Below, piece after piece: positions 38,180 through 48,172 of a DNA stretch of 64,000 bases. Both the position numbers and the translations under genes were made by a program. Under the pieces are notes generated by a model. The model saw only the letters and a list, made by a program, of their open reading frames with translations, ran no database searches and was not told where the DNA came from. The stretch comes from Nymphaea colorata. Taxonomy: Eukaryota > Streptophyta > Magnoliopsida > Nymphaeales > Nymphaeaceae. Each line of letters starts with the position of its first letter. Positions within the stretch are counted from its first letter, which is position 1. The stretch covers positions 11,584,571 through 11,648,570 of the forward strand of contig NC_045151.1 in NCBI RefSeq assembly GCF_008831285.2. The letters are read 5' to 3'.

Positions 38180-40984
38180 ATATATATATATATATGTATG
38201 TATATATATATATATATATATATACAGACATATATTATTTGCTTTTATTCAGTCGACTTAGGCTGACTTCGGTCGACCAGTCTCAACTAGTCGTTTTAGG
38301 GTCTGGAACGTGTGTCTGACTTCCAATTTTAACAACGTAGAACCTAAGCATAAAATATCCAGTGGCTACCATTTTCTCATTTTTTTTTCTCACTTCCATA
38401 AAAACTAAATATGAACTCATGTGAGTATGTCCGCAGCTAACAAGCATTGAGAAAGGAAAATCTTATATAAATATTTACAGGTCAGTAAGTTCCGTCCAAT
38501 TGCATATGAGGTCAGGTATCTTTCCAGTAAATAGGTTGTCTGAAGCCCACCTGTAAATGAAGCCAAAATCATTAGCTCAAGCAGCTTCGCTACAATATTT
38601 GCATTAATAAAAAAATAACTGCAAGGAAAATAAATAGACAATTTGCTAAGAAACAGGAGGCATTACACTGTTTTCAATTTCTTTAGATTTACGAATGTTG
38701 AAGGAATTGGGCCACTGAGAACAGCGCTATCAATATACCTGTCATTTGAATGTCAACAATGTACAATATATCAACATACCTAACAAAAGAGAAATAGATA
38801 AAGAGTACAGCACACAAGCAGTTCACAAGGTGAAGAGTGAATTTCTATCTTTTGCAGGCACCACATAGATGGCATGTCTACATGTCCACTACATACCTAG
38901 TTGATTGGACAGGACAACCTCTATTCAGTGATTCTAAATGTAAAAACAGCAATCATGAATAATAAAAGCATTATGTGCCTAATTCAGCTCATGTAAAACA
39001 CAAAAGTATTATGTGTGAGATCACGTAACTTACAGTTGTACCAAGTTCGCCAAGTTTCCAAGCTCGGGAGGAAGAGGGCCAGAGAAATTATTTGATCCAA
39101 AACTCCTGCAATTTGCAGATTTTACAAAAAACTTCAGTGAAAGAATTGCATGCATAGTTATTTGACTTAAAATTGTTGCATTAAGAACAAAAGAGAGTTT
39201 GATACCAGATCTAACTAACATAAATTACTAATAACAGAGAAAGTTTGATAGTACTTGCAAAATATAGATGAATATTTGTGGCGGTAAATTAAATTCCATT
39301 TTTTCTTTCTTGCATTTACTTTTGTGAACATAACCCTACAAAGATCCATCATTTTTTTCTTATGGAGTGGGTGAGATCATGACACTTATGTGCATGCCAA
39401 AAGAGATAGAATTTAAGGATGCAAAATGTACCAAATAAATATGAAATTCAGAATCTCATAACTTTTGCATCGAAAAGAATGGTTCCAAGAGTGATACTTA
39501 CATACCATCTTACAAATATCTCTAACATTCAAACACTGCTCGAGTTTACAGATTTATAGCCAGAATTTGTTTAGTTGACTACTTCAGCTATATTTGATTT
39601 TCCTGCATCTGTCCAACGCATGAAGATAATGCCATTTTGCTGTATCATAGTCATAGAACACACTAGCCTGCACTTCAAAGTCACAATCTGGCACCTTCTT
39701 TTCTTGTTTTATATTCACTTTTCTTTCCCTTTTGAAAATTTCCCAACAATGTATACATTTTCTTTCAACTAAAAGTTTATTGCTTCATGTTCTTAAGCAG
39801 TGAGAATTGCATGGTATGATTGACAATTATGTTATATTGTGCATTTCATTAAAGATTTTAAATCAAATGAAGTGACAAAACTTGTCAAACTAGGAAAAAG
39901 ATGTAATTTTACAGCGGAAGCGAGGGTCATATCAATGATCATTTAAAAAGTTTTAAGAAACAAGAAGTCTGGAAGAAAATCATTAACTGAGTCCAAGGTG
40001 AAGGCCAGTCCAATACAACAAAGTAAAGTTTAAAGAGGTATCAGACAAGAAACCAAATAAAATTGAAGACAAAGCAAACATTAATCATGTTGTTCCAACT
40101 AAAATAAATATAAATTTTTGCTACAACTGAAAGATATGAAAGTATCATCAAGAAAGATCATGGACAATTTACTTATGAAATTGAATTATATACACAGTCA
40201 GCTAAAAAATAAGTTATCTCAAGAATTTAGTCTATTAAGTTATTGCTAAAAACTTATATATTAAGATTATGTAATACTTGGCACGAAAATACATTCAATA
40301 CAATAAGCAATTAAGAATTATTAATGTCAATAAATTTTTAAAAAATTATAAATCTTACTAAAGAAGTTTTGAAACATAAATAGCAGTATTTGATTTTTGA
40401 AGATAAATAATTATTAGGGCAGATTAGAGCTAAAAATGTGCAAACCCTGATTCACAGTTTAAAGGAAGTGCGTAGGAAGCATAGAAGAAGGATGAAAAAT
40501 AAGTGCATCAGAAGCACAAGAGAAACACAAGCGGAAGCATTGAAGAACTATAAGAGAACCATGCGAGAAAGCACGACAATTAATCCACTGTTTTATTGAG
40601 CTTCCAAGAAAGAGTGATTCCTCTCTTGAACTAAAGCTCTGGTTGTCCATTTTGCTGATATACATACATGTTCAACCCTCCATCTACAAAAATCTGTTGG
40701 GACTGTTTCTTGCTTTAACATAAAAAATCTAGCAATGTATGTTTGTATATATAGAAAGAGAGAGGGATAGAGAGAGAATATGATTTATTATGCAGGAAAC
40801 TGCGCCTGAGTCGAGAGACTTAGTCATGGTATAAGGTCATAAAACCCCATGGCTAGTATACAAAATTGATGCCCAATTTCCCATAGAGCTCGAACTTCAG
40901 GTGTCCGTCAAACAGCTGAGGTCGACTCCACTATGCCAGCCCCCTTGGGGCCAGAGAGTAAATAAATTTATGATCCATATTATT

Positions 40985-41064
<80 letters not shown>

Positions 41065-42308
41065 TGCTTGTGTAAGAGAGGGAGAGAGAGAGAGAGAGAG
41101 AGAGAGATTTACAGTGATTGAAGTCTTATGAGTTTTCCAAGTTCCTTCGGAACAGTCCCAGAGAGAGCATTAATACCAAACGTCCTGTTGAATAAAAAAT
41201 GGAAGACAGGAAAGGGCACATCATTCACAGCAGGACATGCTTAATAAAAGAAACGGTTGAACAGATTTGTAGTTAGAGAAACAAAAAGAAAAATAAGTGC
41301 AGCTAAAAACAGTAAGCCTAAAAAACACAAACCACTTACAAGTATTCCAAGGAGGTTAAATTGCCAATGAATGCAGGCAATGGTCCTGTCAGATAATTTT
41401 GACCCAGATTTCTGCAAGATGTTGAAGCTAAACATGGTGACCACCATGATGATGGTGGAGATTATGTTAAAAGAGAAGAGATTGAGGGTCTCATACAAAT
41501 TATCAAGTAAAGTAAGATTTGCAAGAGCTTCTGGTATAGTTCCCCTGACACTCAGAGCATAAACTTTCCTGTAAAAAGAAACACCAGTTATTTAAACATG
41601 GGGCTCGTAAAAGCAGAAAAATATCAAATGCGGTGATATATTGAGACTAGAGGCCTCATTCTACAATCTAAAGACGACGGAGGAAAAAAGGAATTGGTTG
41701 ATAAGATACACACAGTTTGGTGATATGGCAAGTTCCATTGCTGCAGGAACACTTGATCGCGGGGTCATAGCGCGTATCATCGATTGTGGAAGCATCAATG
41801 GCAGTGCCGCTGCAGGGTTCAGTTAGATTCCACGAAGCAGATGACGAGAGGTTCCAATGCTTTGATATGCTTCTGAAAGCGCTCACTGGCAATTAAAACA
41901 AGGAGAGAACGATCAAAACTTGTCAGACAAGATATTTAATTTTCCTTTTCCATAATCGGTTACAAAGTAAAATTGACCTTCTGATGATCGAGAAAACAAA
42001 GTACCACTTTAAACTATATATAGATGTATATATATATCAAAAAGATTACCCATTCTTTCCTAACTTTGCCTCTTGTTTTTTTTTTCAATGGTTCGTAGTT
42101 TTCTACGTTCGAACCATATAAACAAGAACCAAAGTCCCAAATTTCTGGAAAACAGAAAGATTGGAGAAAATTTTCCTTTCTATAATCAGTTACAGAGTTT
42201 ACCTTCAACTGGGTCTGTGGTGCTCTGGCCTTGAGCTTGGGCTCCCCTTCCGACGACGGAAACGAAGCACAGAATCCATTGAAGGAACAAGACAAAAGCA
42301 GAAACCAT
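19622..42308 (-). CDS. Gene B: complete malectin-domain LRR receptor-like serine/threonine kinase, 22 exons, 997 aa
   Basis: This is a single-pass plasma-membrane receptor kinase of the LRR-RLK VIII-2 family. Such proteins sense an extracellular ligand with LRR plus malectin domains and signal through a cytoplasmic Ser/Thr kinase; the ligand is unknown here. Exons in gene order: 42203-42308, 41714-41885, 41497-41568, 41340-41411, 41113-41184, 39034-39105, 38667-38738, 38479-38550, 35009-35080, 34696-34767, 28226-28297, 26755-26820, 26606-26650, 26391-26455, 23475-23851, 23136-23334, 22877-23053, 22531-22649, 21249-21459, 20516-20747, 20256-20406, 19622-20047. Lengths sum to 2994 nt (998 codons with the stop), every junction keeps frame, and 997 aa is the usual family size. 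Residues: signal peptide 1 to about 25, LRRs about 90-345, malectin about 370-555, membrane segment about 583-604, kinase about 640-920, then a Ser/Thr-rich tail. The 22.7-kb span is mostly introns loaded with transposons. The exon model is by eye; splice sites follow the family pattern. Confidence 0.9.
21831..22110. mobile_element. Non-autonomous hAT-like element in intron 18 of gene B
   Basis: 280 bp. Termini TAGGCCTGGGCACCCGGCC and, read inward from the right, TAAGGCTGGGCATCGGGCC form inverted repeats. Flanks CTTATATA (21823-21830) and CCTATATA (22111-22118) are an 8-bp target duplication with one mismatch. No coding capacity. It is present in gene C at the same place. Confidence 0.8.
22877..23851 (-). 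other. Gene B malectin domain and membrane-spanning exons 15-17
   Basis: Exons 15 and 16 (377 and 199 bp) encode a malectin-like domain that begins at [11 protein letters not shown] and includes [24 protein letters not shown] and [16 protein letters not shown], the hallmark strings of this domain in VIII-2 receptor kinases. Exon 17 (177 bp) encodes a short Cys-containing stalk, a hydrophobic segment ([18 protein letters not shown], about residues 587-604) and a basic stop-transfer stretch (RQRKRR). In known family members malectin sits outside the cell between the LRRs and the membrane. Confidence 0.9.
24116..24675. mobile_element. Possible MITE with ACTCGG-type ends in intron 14 of gene B
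   Basis: The left side reads ATGTTTTGAAAC and the right side, reversed, GCATTTTAAAACTCAC, followed inside by repeated variants of GACTCGGCCGAGT. These look like imperfect inverted termini of a small DNA element. A copy lies in gene C near 62062-62625. Boundaries are approximate and no clean target duplication was found. Confidence 0.4.
25190..26010. repeat. Imperfect inverted-repeat segment present in all three units
   Basis: The left part (CAATGTTTACAAACTCACCG) and right part (reverse complement CAATGTTGTATAACCCAGTG) resemble each other and are rich in GACTCR motifs. The right part appears in unit A at 445-908, where the left part is replaced by the DNA element at 1-444. The left part of a further copy starts near 63147. 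It may be an old DNA element. Confidence 0.4.
28415..28886 (-). repeat. 3' LTR of copia element 1
   Basis: 472 bp with TG..CA ends (minus strand starts TGTTAAAAT). It contains a (GA)n tract at 28473-28520 and about four tandem units of about 47 bp between 28631 and 28830. Confidence 0.95.
28881..33200 (-). CDS. copia element 1 Gag-Pol polyprotein, 1439 aa, intact
   Basis: Single open frame encoding capsid, protease, integrase and reverse transcriptase/RNase H. I choose the ATG at 33200 (MENLSHSG), since the open frame further upstream (to 33299) encodes a Leu-rich stretch unlike Gag. Gag begins near residue 16 ([18 protein letters not shown]), with a CCHC zinc knuckle [14 protein letters not shown] at about 273-286. 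The protease motif [11 protein letters not shown] is near 338, followed by [10 protein letters not shown] of the pre-integrase domain, the integrase core ([26 protein letters not shown]), reverse transcriptase with [11 protein letters not shown] near 1115, and RNase H ([29 protein letters not shown]). No stop or frameshift. The last Cys codon and the TAA stop are supplied by the first six bases of the 3' LTR. Confidence 0.95.
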   Translation of the reverse strand: MENLSHSGMSSSFLPHLITEKLNHENYLIWKRQIMPFIRSQGLFGHLDGSTKAPPISVLQEIKNEAGEVIAVHEDNNPEHAMWMRRDQSLVAYILSTLSQQVLLSVSDDCTAEELWETLADTFSQISEARIMYLKKEFQNLSKGSTSIMDYLGRIKAVADQLAASGNNISDKEKVQQTLNGLGHDYHAFITALEVLPVLPSFNELQGKLLQHEMNMKRVIERTDQGNSQNVLAMNVKFGKSHGNSNHGGRGILPTPHNQGMSPLDTSRKIPICFQCNKKGHMKAQCWFNPQNKNKGVRHDYKQGGQSSKSTAEDMQQLLMTAFSKMTIKQNEQGEWFLDSGAATHVTGNAGKLTNLSPHYGRSCIITGDGKSHPITHIGNAHIPLSSSSLSLSNVVLALNIKKDIISISKLIDDTSSSVEFTPSSVYVKDLQTKKMFARGERQGNMYVLNECLPKDSSTFDIGLKTFSLSHNASSVPSSCHFQSKVRGPNQFLESDLWHSRLGHCGRHFIEKLVTDSLIPRSSLPLTSSVKKCSSCGLCKSHVLPFHNINQRASKPFETIFSDVWGPAPIDSMSGSRYYVLFIDSYSRFTWIYFMKHKSEVPHIFRNFYAMIQTKFSSNVVHFQCDGGGEYSSLDFIEFLREKGITRQISCPYTPQQNGVVERKHRHIVESAMSMMHDTNVPISLWTEAFHTAVYIINCLPMTLLMSKSPYFTLLGKQPDYKNMKVFGCICYVHVDAALRNKFQDKAIQCRFVGYADEYKGFRCYDPTTKRIKTSRNVIFDEHSFDNTNEMPMTIESYDPWTSTQLFNADPVIENDVPQSEDSERAIQPSDMAQSENQEDPTQSSSHHENNNEEQSNDAHRYSGLIYSRRLRDKDAHSEEDNMPHLRRSQRIRHPIHRWVSYDSLSLDFQLFMAKVGKEEEPTSFDQTSKSHHWRKAMKEKMDALHECGTWEIVPRPHEKNVLGSKWVYKIKYKPNGSIERHKARLVAKGFTQQYGEDYDETFSPVIKMGTIRVIISLAVEYGWRLHQMDVKNAFLHGDLKEEVYMEQPPGYTKGDSHAWVCKLRKSIYGLKQASRSWFDSFSCKIQECGFRRCPLDHSLFIYRKENIFTLLLIYVDDIVITGNSEKHIEEAKVLMMQNFKMKELGDLRFFLGVEIDRHNNRLTLTQQKYTLDLLKKSGMSDCKPVGTPSVLNQRLSAQDGELYEDPTQYQSIVGALQYLTFTRPDIIYAVNQVSQFMHAPRDTHMDAVKRILRYLKGTAGDGLVYGKSENITTGHQLMTFTDADWAGDPDQRKSISGFCIFIGRNLVSWSCRKQKAVARSSTEAEYRCMAAGTAEVTWVRHLLEDIGEKIKTSMLMCDNQSAINIAFNPVQHGRTKHIEIDQHFVRQKVEDKEIQPIYVRTDEQVAKLFTKGLTKERFWFLKGKLYMVQNHAQLEGGC
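28887..28897 (-). other. Polypurine tract of copia element 1
   Basis: Minus strand reads TTGAGGGAGGG immediately before the 3' LTR, the normal place of plus-strand priming. It is also coding (last residues of the polyprotein). Confidence 0.8.
33404..33419 (-). other. Primer binding site of copia element 1
   Basis: Minus strand reads TGGTATCAGAGCCAGG directly next to the 5' LTR, the usual complement to the 3' end of initiator-Met tRNA in plant copia elements. Confidence 0.92.
33420..33881 (-). repeat. 5' LTR of copia element 1
   Basis: 462 bp, the partner of 28415-28886, with the same 47-bp tandem units at about 33632-33830 and a shorter (GA)n tract at 33474-33516. It should carry the promoter of the element. 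Confidence 0.95.
36414..37138. mobile_element. Non-autonomous DNA element, 725 bp, intron 8 of gene B
   Basis: Flanked by CTTGCAAC at 36406-36413 and 37139-37146 (8 bp; three further bases also match). Termini CATTGTCACATATATCGTGT and, inward from the right, CACTGTCATAAATATCGTGT form inverted repeats. It is missing from unit A (near 5855). The interior is AT-rich and non-coding. Confidence 0.7.
38144..38225. repeat. (CT)n(CA)n(TA)n compound microsatellite, intron 8 of gene B
   Basis: The counterpart of 7303-7382 in gene A, with an extra CA tract. Confidence 0.95.
40989..41107. repeat. (TA)n plus (GA)n microsatellite beside exon 5 of gene B
   Basis: About 73 bp of TA and 35 bp of GA end just before the donor side of exon 5 (41113-41184). 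Confidence 0.95.
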
Positions 42309-43502
42309 GGATTCGCTAAACTTCGCGCTCTGCATTCAAATGTTCTACTCTTCCCACGAAAAAGAACTGTTATAAGAAGGTGATGCTCAATAAACAAGTC
42401 AGCAAAGTTTGAGAACGACAGCGCACGATGTCGTCAAAGGAGAGAGAACAGGATAATACTGAACAGTGTGGGCCATTGACTTTGCCTTTCCACATGGAGG
42501 AAAAAAAGAGTGAGAAAGGAGAGGTGTTTGGTGAAGCTTAGTCCATTTCGTCTGCAGCGACGTTGCTTAGTTTGTGTTGGAAACTTGGAATCAGTGAATG
42601 AAGAAAAGATTGATCCCTTCGGTTTACCTCTAATCCAGTCATGAGTTTGAGTACCGTTTGAATCTCGATTATTGACCGTCATATTCGCCAAATCGAACAA
42701 TGTGAAAGTGACCAACACAGTTAAAAATTAAGTTGTTCAATATTTAAATTACATTTGTTTTATCCTGCGAATAACTTTCATAATAATAGAAGGCAACTCC
42801 AGTACAATAGACAAAGTTGTAAGGATTGAGGTTATGCAAAGGTTTTTAGGCCAGGTCTCTCTCTCTCTCACTCACTTTCTCTCTCTCTCTCTTAGCATGT
42901 TTAAAATTTATTTTTTGAAAAAAATCGTTAACTTATGATGCATAAATTGGAGTTCATGACGTCCTCCTCCTCACAAAGTTTCGACGTTGATCGATTTGAA
43001 ACCATTGACGTTAAATTATGATGCCTAAAATTTAATTGTTTTAAAAGAAAAGTCGTTAAATTATGGTGCACTAATTAGACTTGATGGCCTTATCTTTTCC
43101 ACACAGTTTTGGCATGGATCGATTTGAGACCATTGACTTTAACAAATGTCAATTTATATTTTTCAAACTTAGTTCATCAGAAATTTTGGCCACCAAAATT
43201 CACTCCAAACTAATTGTGAAGTTATGTCCTAAAAGTTGACACACACACAAATAAATAATACGTATCATGGATTTCTCCCACTATTTTGATGCTCCAGAGT
43301 CAACTAGACGGCTGCAATCTAGTCGGATGGCTAAATATTTGAAATCTATCACTAAAAACACTACAAAACCGTAAAAAAAAAAACATCACAAACCATTATT
43401 ATATCATGAACCGTTGCCAGGCTAAAGGCTTTTAGCGACAGATTTTAAATATTTAAGAATCTGGTAAATTAGGTGGCTAGATTATTTCTCGCTCTCTCTT
43501 TC

Positions 43503-43537
<35 letters not shown>

Positions 43538-43589
43538 CCAGTAGGTACCAAAGAGAAGAAATTTTTAGGTCACCCATTCATCCGAACGT
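42309..43589. other. Upstream region of gene B
   Basis: The 5' flank of gene B, matching 14485-16200 of unit A without the LINE fragment. It holds (CT)n at 42858-42892 and (TA)n at 43506-43537. Promoter elements are likely here, but I could not place any reliably. Confidence 0.5.
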
Positions 43590-43597
43590 CTCACACA

Positions 43598-44117
43598 TAG
43601 GGCTGAACACGAGCCGTGTCGAGCCCGAGCTCGATCAGCTCGAACTTGGCTCGACTAAGTAAGACACGAGCTCGACTCGGCTTGAGCTCGAATATAGCTC
43701 GACTATCCTGGCTCGAACTCGACTCGATAGTCACTTGTCGAGCTCGAGCTCGACTCGATTAAGCTCGATAAGCTCGTTTATAGTCATCCATACTTGTTGA
43801 GCTCGAGCTCGACCGTGAGCTCGACTAAGGCTCGAATATGTGAGCTCGACTAAGGCTCGAATACGTGAGCTCGATTAAGGCTCGAATACGTGAGCTCGAT
43901 TAAGGATCGACTAAGGCTCGAACCGTTTTTTTTTAAACCGATATTTTAATGACGAGCCGAGTCGAGCTTTAACGAGTCCACTTGAGTGAACTCGAACTCG
44001 ACTCGATTAGTTAAACGAGTCGGCTCGTGAACTCGAGCTCGACTCGTTTAACTAATTAAGCAGCTCAAACTCGCTTACGAGTCGAGCTCGAGTAGCTCGA
44101 CTCGTTGTGCACCCCTA
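43598..44117. mobile_element. Non-autonomous hAT-like element, 520 bp, upstream of gene B
   Basis: A perfect 8-bp duplication CTCACACA lies at 43590-43597 and 44118-44125. Termini TAGGGCTGAACACGAGCC and, inward from the right, TAGGGGTGCACAACGAGT form inverted repeats of the TAGGG type common in plant hAT elements. The inside is almost wholly made of GAGCTCGACT-like motifs, with about four tandem units of about 25 bp at 43817-43920. Absent from unit A. Confidence 0.88.
43817..43920. repeat. About 25-bp tandem repeat inside the hAT-like element
   Basis: Units of the form GAGCTCGAYTAAGGCTCGAA followed by TAYGT, about four copies with few changes. Confidence 0.85.
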
Positions 44118-44481
44118 CTCACACACGAGCCGAGACTGTCTTTTCAGACATAGGATGGTCGGATATATATATATATATATATAAAAGCAAATACCAAACC
44201 TTCAGTTAAAAGGGAAATATCTAAGCCAACAATGTAAAAAGATCGTATAGATCAAATTGAAAATATAGAAACCAAGTTGTTTTCTTGAAAGGCCGCCTGA
44301 TATGATAAGGATGTCAATGAGAAGGAAAAAAGGGGAAATTGACTTTTTTAAATGAGATCTCGTCTCCTTTGATGTATATTTTGGCCTCTTGAAAAAAATT
44401 TGTCTTGGATATTCTCGATTTGGGTCAAAAAATCACATTTTTACCAACCCACATCGACTTCCAACTTATGTTCATGGGATG

Positions 44482-44860
44482 TAGGGATGTCAATGTATCT
44501 GATTCGTCTGATCAAACAATTTTGAAAGAAATCGGATACAAAAAATTAATATTTGATTAAAAAAACAGATCAGATTAAGATTTAGGACATGGACATTCAA
44601 TCAGATTTTGGATATACATAAATATCTTATTTGATTTTGGATCAGATTTAGTTTAAATAAATATCATAGATATCCAATGCTCTGAAATTTTGAAAATCAG
44701 CTGGATTCTATTCAAAATTAGGATTCCGATCAGATTCATATTTGTGAAATCAAATTTTGGATTCAGATTTGGATACAATTTTTATTTGTTCATATTTGAA
44801 TCCGAGCATATGAATATCCAAAATAACGGATACTTATATGTGATTTTATTGACAACCCTA
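44482..44860. mobile_element. hAT-like element, 379 bp, upstream of gene B
   Basis: Termini TAGGGATGTCAATGTATC and, inward from the right, TAGGGTTGTCAATAAAATC are inverted repeats. Flanking 8-mers ATGGGATG and TTGAGACG agree only partly, as expected for an old insertion. A more decayed copy sits at the matching place in unit A. Confidence 0.6.
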
Positions 44861-45584
44861 TTGAGACGGAAAAAGAGATATGATACTTCCTAAGTTTGCT
44901 TGTTTAACAAATCATCCATGTTCAGCTATATTTAAATTACTAATGTGAAAGAAGTAATTGGAATATTTTTCTGTATTGATACTGGAAAACTTTTCAAGAA
45001 TCACATAAATGCATTCACAATCTAACTATATATTTAAATGTATGTTTTTTTCATAAAAAATATTAAATAGTAATCCTTTGCATGATGACTTAGTCGTCGA
45101 CTTGATAGGAACAAAATTTTTGTTGTTTTTAATTAACAACGAAAGCTGAGGTGTTAAAAAATAGGCGCGAGGAACTCTTTAAGGTGTGTTGTTTGAAAAT
45201 TTTATTTTAACTTTTATTTCATGGTAACCTTTTATAACAAGCACGTTGTAATAAGGCGGAAGAATACTTTTAGGGGCCAACAATAGCAGTGTTATTATCT
45301 ATCGTAAATATTGAAACAAATACTTCCAACATTATCTCGTGAATTTATTATAATATTTAGGGTAGATACATGAAACACTTACAGTGTCACACTGTTTCGT
45401 AAATCTACCCTACTTTTAAGGCAAGTTCATGTTATTGTACAATAACAAAAACAGCCCCTCATGGGTGATTTGACACGAATAATAACTTGTTCTTGTTTTA
45501 TAATCTACCTTAAGGATTGAAACAGGTTCATGGACCATTGTGTTAACAAAATAGATAATCTTTAATAAAAACTTATCAATTTAA

Positions 45585-46535
45585 ATATGCTGATTTAATA
45601 AACTATTAAATATTATTTCAAATAAAATATGCTGACATAATATACAAACACAATAAAGTTGTGAAATACTGTTTTGTGTCCTACCATACGTGTGCGTTCA
45701 TAAATGTAGTTATTGCGATAGAAACAAGTCGTACGAAAGTCGGTAAAGTAATTAATGGTGACAATGAATAACAAGCGAACATTTGTTGTAAGCTCCAGTC
45801 ACCTTTAATGCATTGTGAGTCTTTTTAGCCAGGCTGGACCCAAGTGGATGGTTTGACTTTTTCCAATGATTAGAGGTGGGGCAATGGGCTAAGTAGCCGA
45901 CGTGCTAGATTTTGGGTACCCGGTCAGGGTTGGGCCAACCCTCGGGCATGCCGGAGCCTTACTTTGACCAGGCTGAGTTGAGTCAAACCTGACTCCATAT
46001 ATATTATATCATTATATTTCTGTGCTGCCAAACAGCCTCTTATATATCCCAATTCTTATTTTTGATGGCTGAATATGTAGAAATTAGATGGAACGCTTGT
46101 GTGGTTCAAGCAATTCATATCATACCAACCAATTCTTTAACTTATAATTGTGAACACTTTTGGGTGTTCACATCTCTTTTGATCAATTAAAGAAGCATGT
46201 TATAGGCCATAGACGCTCAAACTTTTTTTTTTTTAAAGAAAAACACATTAAAGTCGCTAAAAGCAAGTATTTGAAAAAAATGGGGGGAGGGGAAATCCCA
46301 AAAATGAAAAAACAGAAAAAAATGTGTTTTTTTATTTTAGCATTTTATTTTTCATTTTTTATAGTATTTAATCACCAAATTTTCATTTTCATATTTCTTG
46401 CATTTTATTTTTAAGATTTTAGCCACTGTTTTTCTCACCCACAGATTAATTAGTTCAAAATTTGCCAAACTTTTCCAGAATATTTTGAAAAAAAAAAACA
46501 ACTTTGTCATTTGAAAACCCGAAAAAAATATTCGT
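45585..46535 (+). repeat. Direct repeat, copy 1 (about 0.95 kb)
   Basis: Aligns in order with 48173-49078, with shared strings such as ACACAATAAAGTTGTGAAA, AATGCATTGTGAGTCTTT, ATGTAGAAATTAGATGGAA and ACCAACCAATTCTT. Similarity is broken by indels. The two copies could be LTRs of a decayed element or an old segmental duplication. Confidence 0.65.
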
Positions 46536-47575
46536 GGTTATGATATTGATCATGAAAATTCAGTCTTTCAATGGATTTCAGATTTGATGGGCTATGGCAT
46601 TGGTGGGAATACTTGGGAGGCAACTACGGCGACGAATAATTTCTCATTTGGCGTCACATTTTATCCCGTCGGACTTTGTTTCTTCGGAAGGAAGATGCAG
46701 TATAAGGACGGAATAATCTCTGCATCTCCTATATTAATTCGCTTGACCATTTGAACGACCATGGATATGTCTTTCAGTCTCAAAGCATTCGTTGCCATTT
46801 CCATATGATCCAAAAATATGCTCATATTTAATATACATGTTAACATCAAGATTGTTTCCTGGTTTTGCTTTTCTATACTTACATTAATATTGTTCTGTCT
46901 CTGTTGTTTGTCTATGTGCTAGTGCAATACAGAGACTAGTTAATTTCTGTTTTAGAATGACCCTCATGCACCCAAAATGGTCAATTGTTGGTTCTCGTTT
47001 TGTTGTTAGTACTATCATGATTTTTCCCCTTTTGTTTCTTATGCTGTTCTTTTTGGATTTTATATTCTTGCACTGGTCTCTTTTTTGTGACATTTCCAAG
47101 CTCAAATTTGTCAATGCTGCTGTGTCCTTATAATTGATGAAGATGAACGTATATTTAATCCTAACTTTGAGGGGAATATTAGATAGATTCTTTCAATTCT
47201 TTAGGTATGTGTTCTACTTTGGCATTTTCATTTGGGGGATAAGCTGATATTTTCTATTGCTTGATCCAAGTCTTTTCAAGCCTTACATGCTAGGTAGCTT
47301 CAGGGGTGGAGCGGCCGCGGAGGGCGGGCTGGCCCCACCTCAATTTTTTTTTAAAAAATTACATGTATATTTTAACTTGTCTTATGTAAAAATTTTGAAA
47401 AATGATAATTTGGCCCATATCAAAATTTAGAAACTTACTAAACGACTTGTCTTATAATGAAGTATAGGGGATCGAAAAGGGGGTCATCTTGTCAACTACT
47501 TTTTTTTTTCTTCAATGGGTTTCAGCTTATTATACTGATAGAAAGAAGGAAGAGAGAGAAAAAGCAAATAAGAGG

Positions 47576-47608
<33 letters not shown>

Positions 47609-48172
47609 CTACTAAAATTAAAATAGAAGGAAATAAGCATGATTTTTTTTTTATTTCTTTTAATTTCCTTTTCTCAGTGTTTAGACTTCTTTTCCTTTTT
47701 TTTCTCTCCCCATCAAAATTTTCATCCCTTTCTTTTCCCTTCTTTTCCATGTATTAAAATCTTTTCTTTTCTATCCATTCAAACGTAGTCTAAAAAATGC
47801 AAAACATGGTCCATTTTCAATATTATGTTTCTTAAAATATTTTTGCTGCCTTGCAAAGCCACAAAAGTTCGTTTTTCAAAAGAGAAGAGAAAGAGAAGGA
47901 AAAAAGAAGAATTAAGAAAAAAAAAATGGTGAGCACATAGCATTTTATTAGAGTTCATTTTTCAAAATAACTAAATTATCCTCATATTGGGTAGTTATTA
48001 GTTAAAGGGAGCTCATAATCCGTTTGGCACAGTAAAATAAATGGGTCAAGGCCCAAACTTTTACGAGCTGAAAGGTGAATCCGTACACTCGCCCTTGCCG
48101 AACCTATTAAAGGCCCTCAATCCTATTCGCATCCTTCAATATAACTTAAGAATAAGAAAAGATCGCTTTCCA

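Larger units (their letters stand above)
26391..42308 (-). other. Gene B ectodomain block: signal peptide and LRR exons 1-14
   Basis: Exon 1 gives the signal peptide. Exon 2 gives the N-terminal cap, with the motif WNLTEPCSG and a Cys cluster ([11 protein letters not shown]). Exons 3-11 are nine consecutive 72-bp exons joined by phase-2 introns, each split inside a Leu codon, so each encodes 24 residues equal to one LRR. Exon 12 (66 bp) carries the last LRR-like unit ([13 protein letters not shown]). Exons 13 and 14 (45 and 65 bp) encode the Cys-containing hinge ([15 protein letters not shown]) leading into malectin. Because the LRR exons share length and phase, gain or loss of one would keep frame. 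Intron 10, between 28298 and 34695, contains an intact copia element. Confidence 0.85.

Noticed and set aside
47303-47345. Possible hAT terminus CAGGGGTGGAGCGG
   Set aside because: No matching inverted end or target duplication was found nearby; not enough to call an element.
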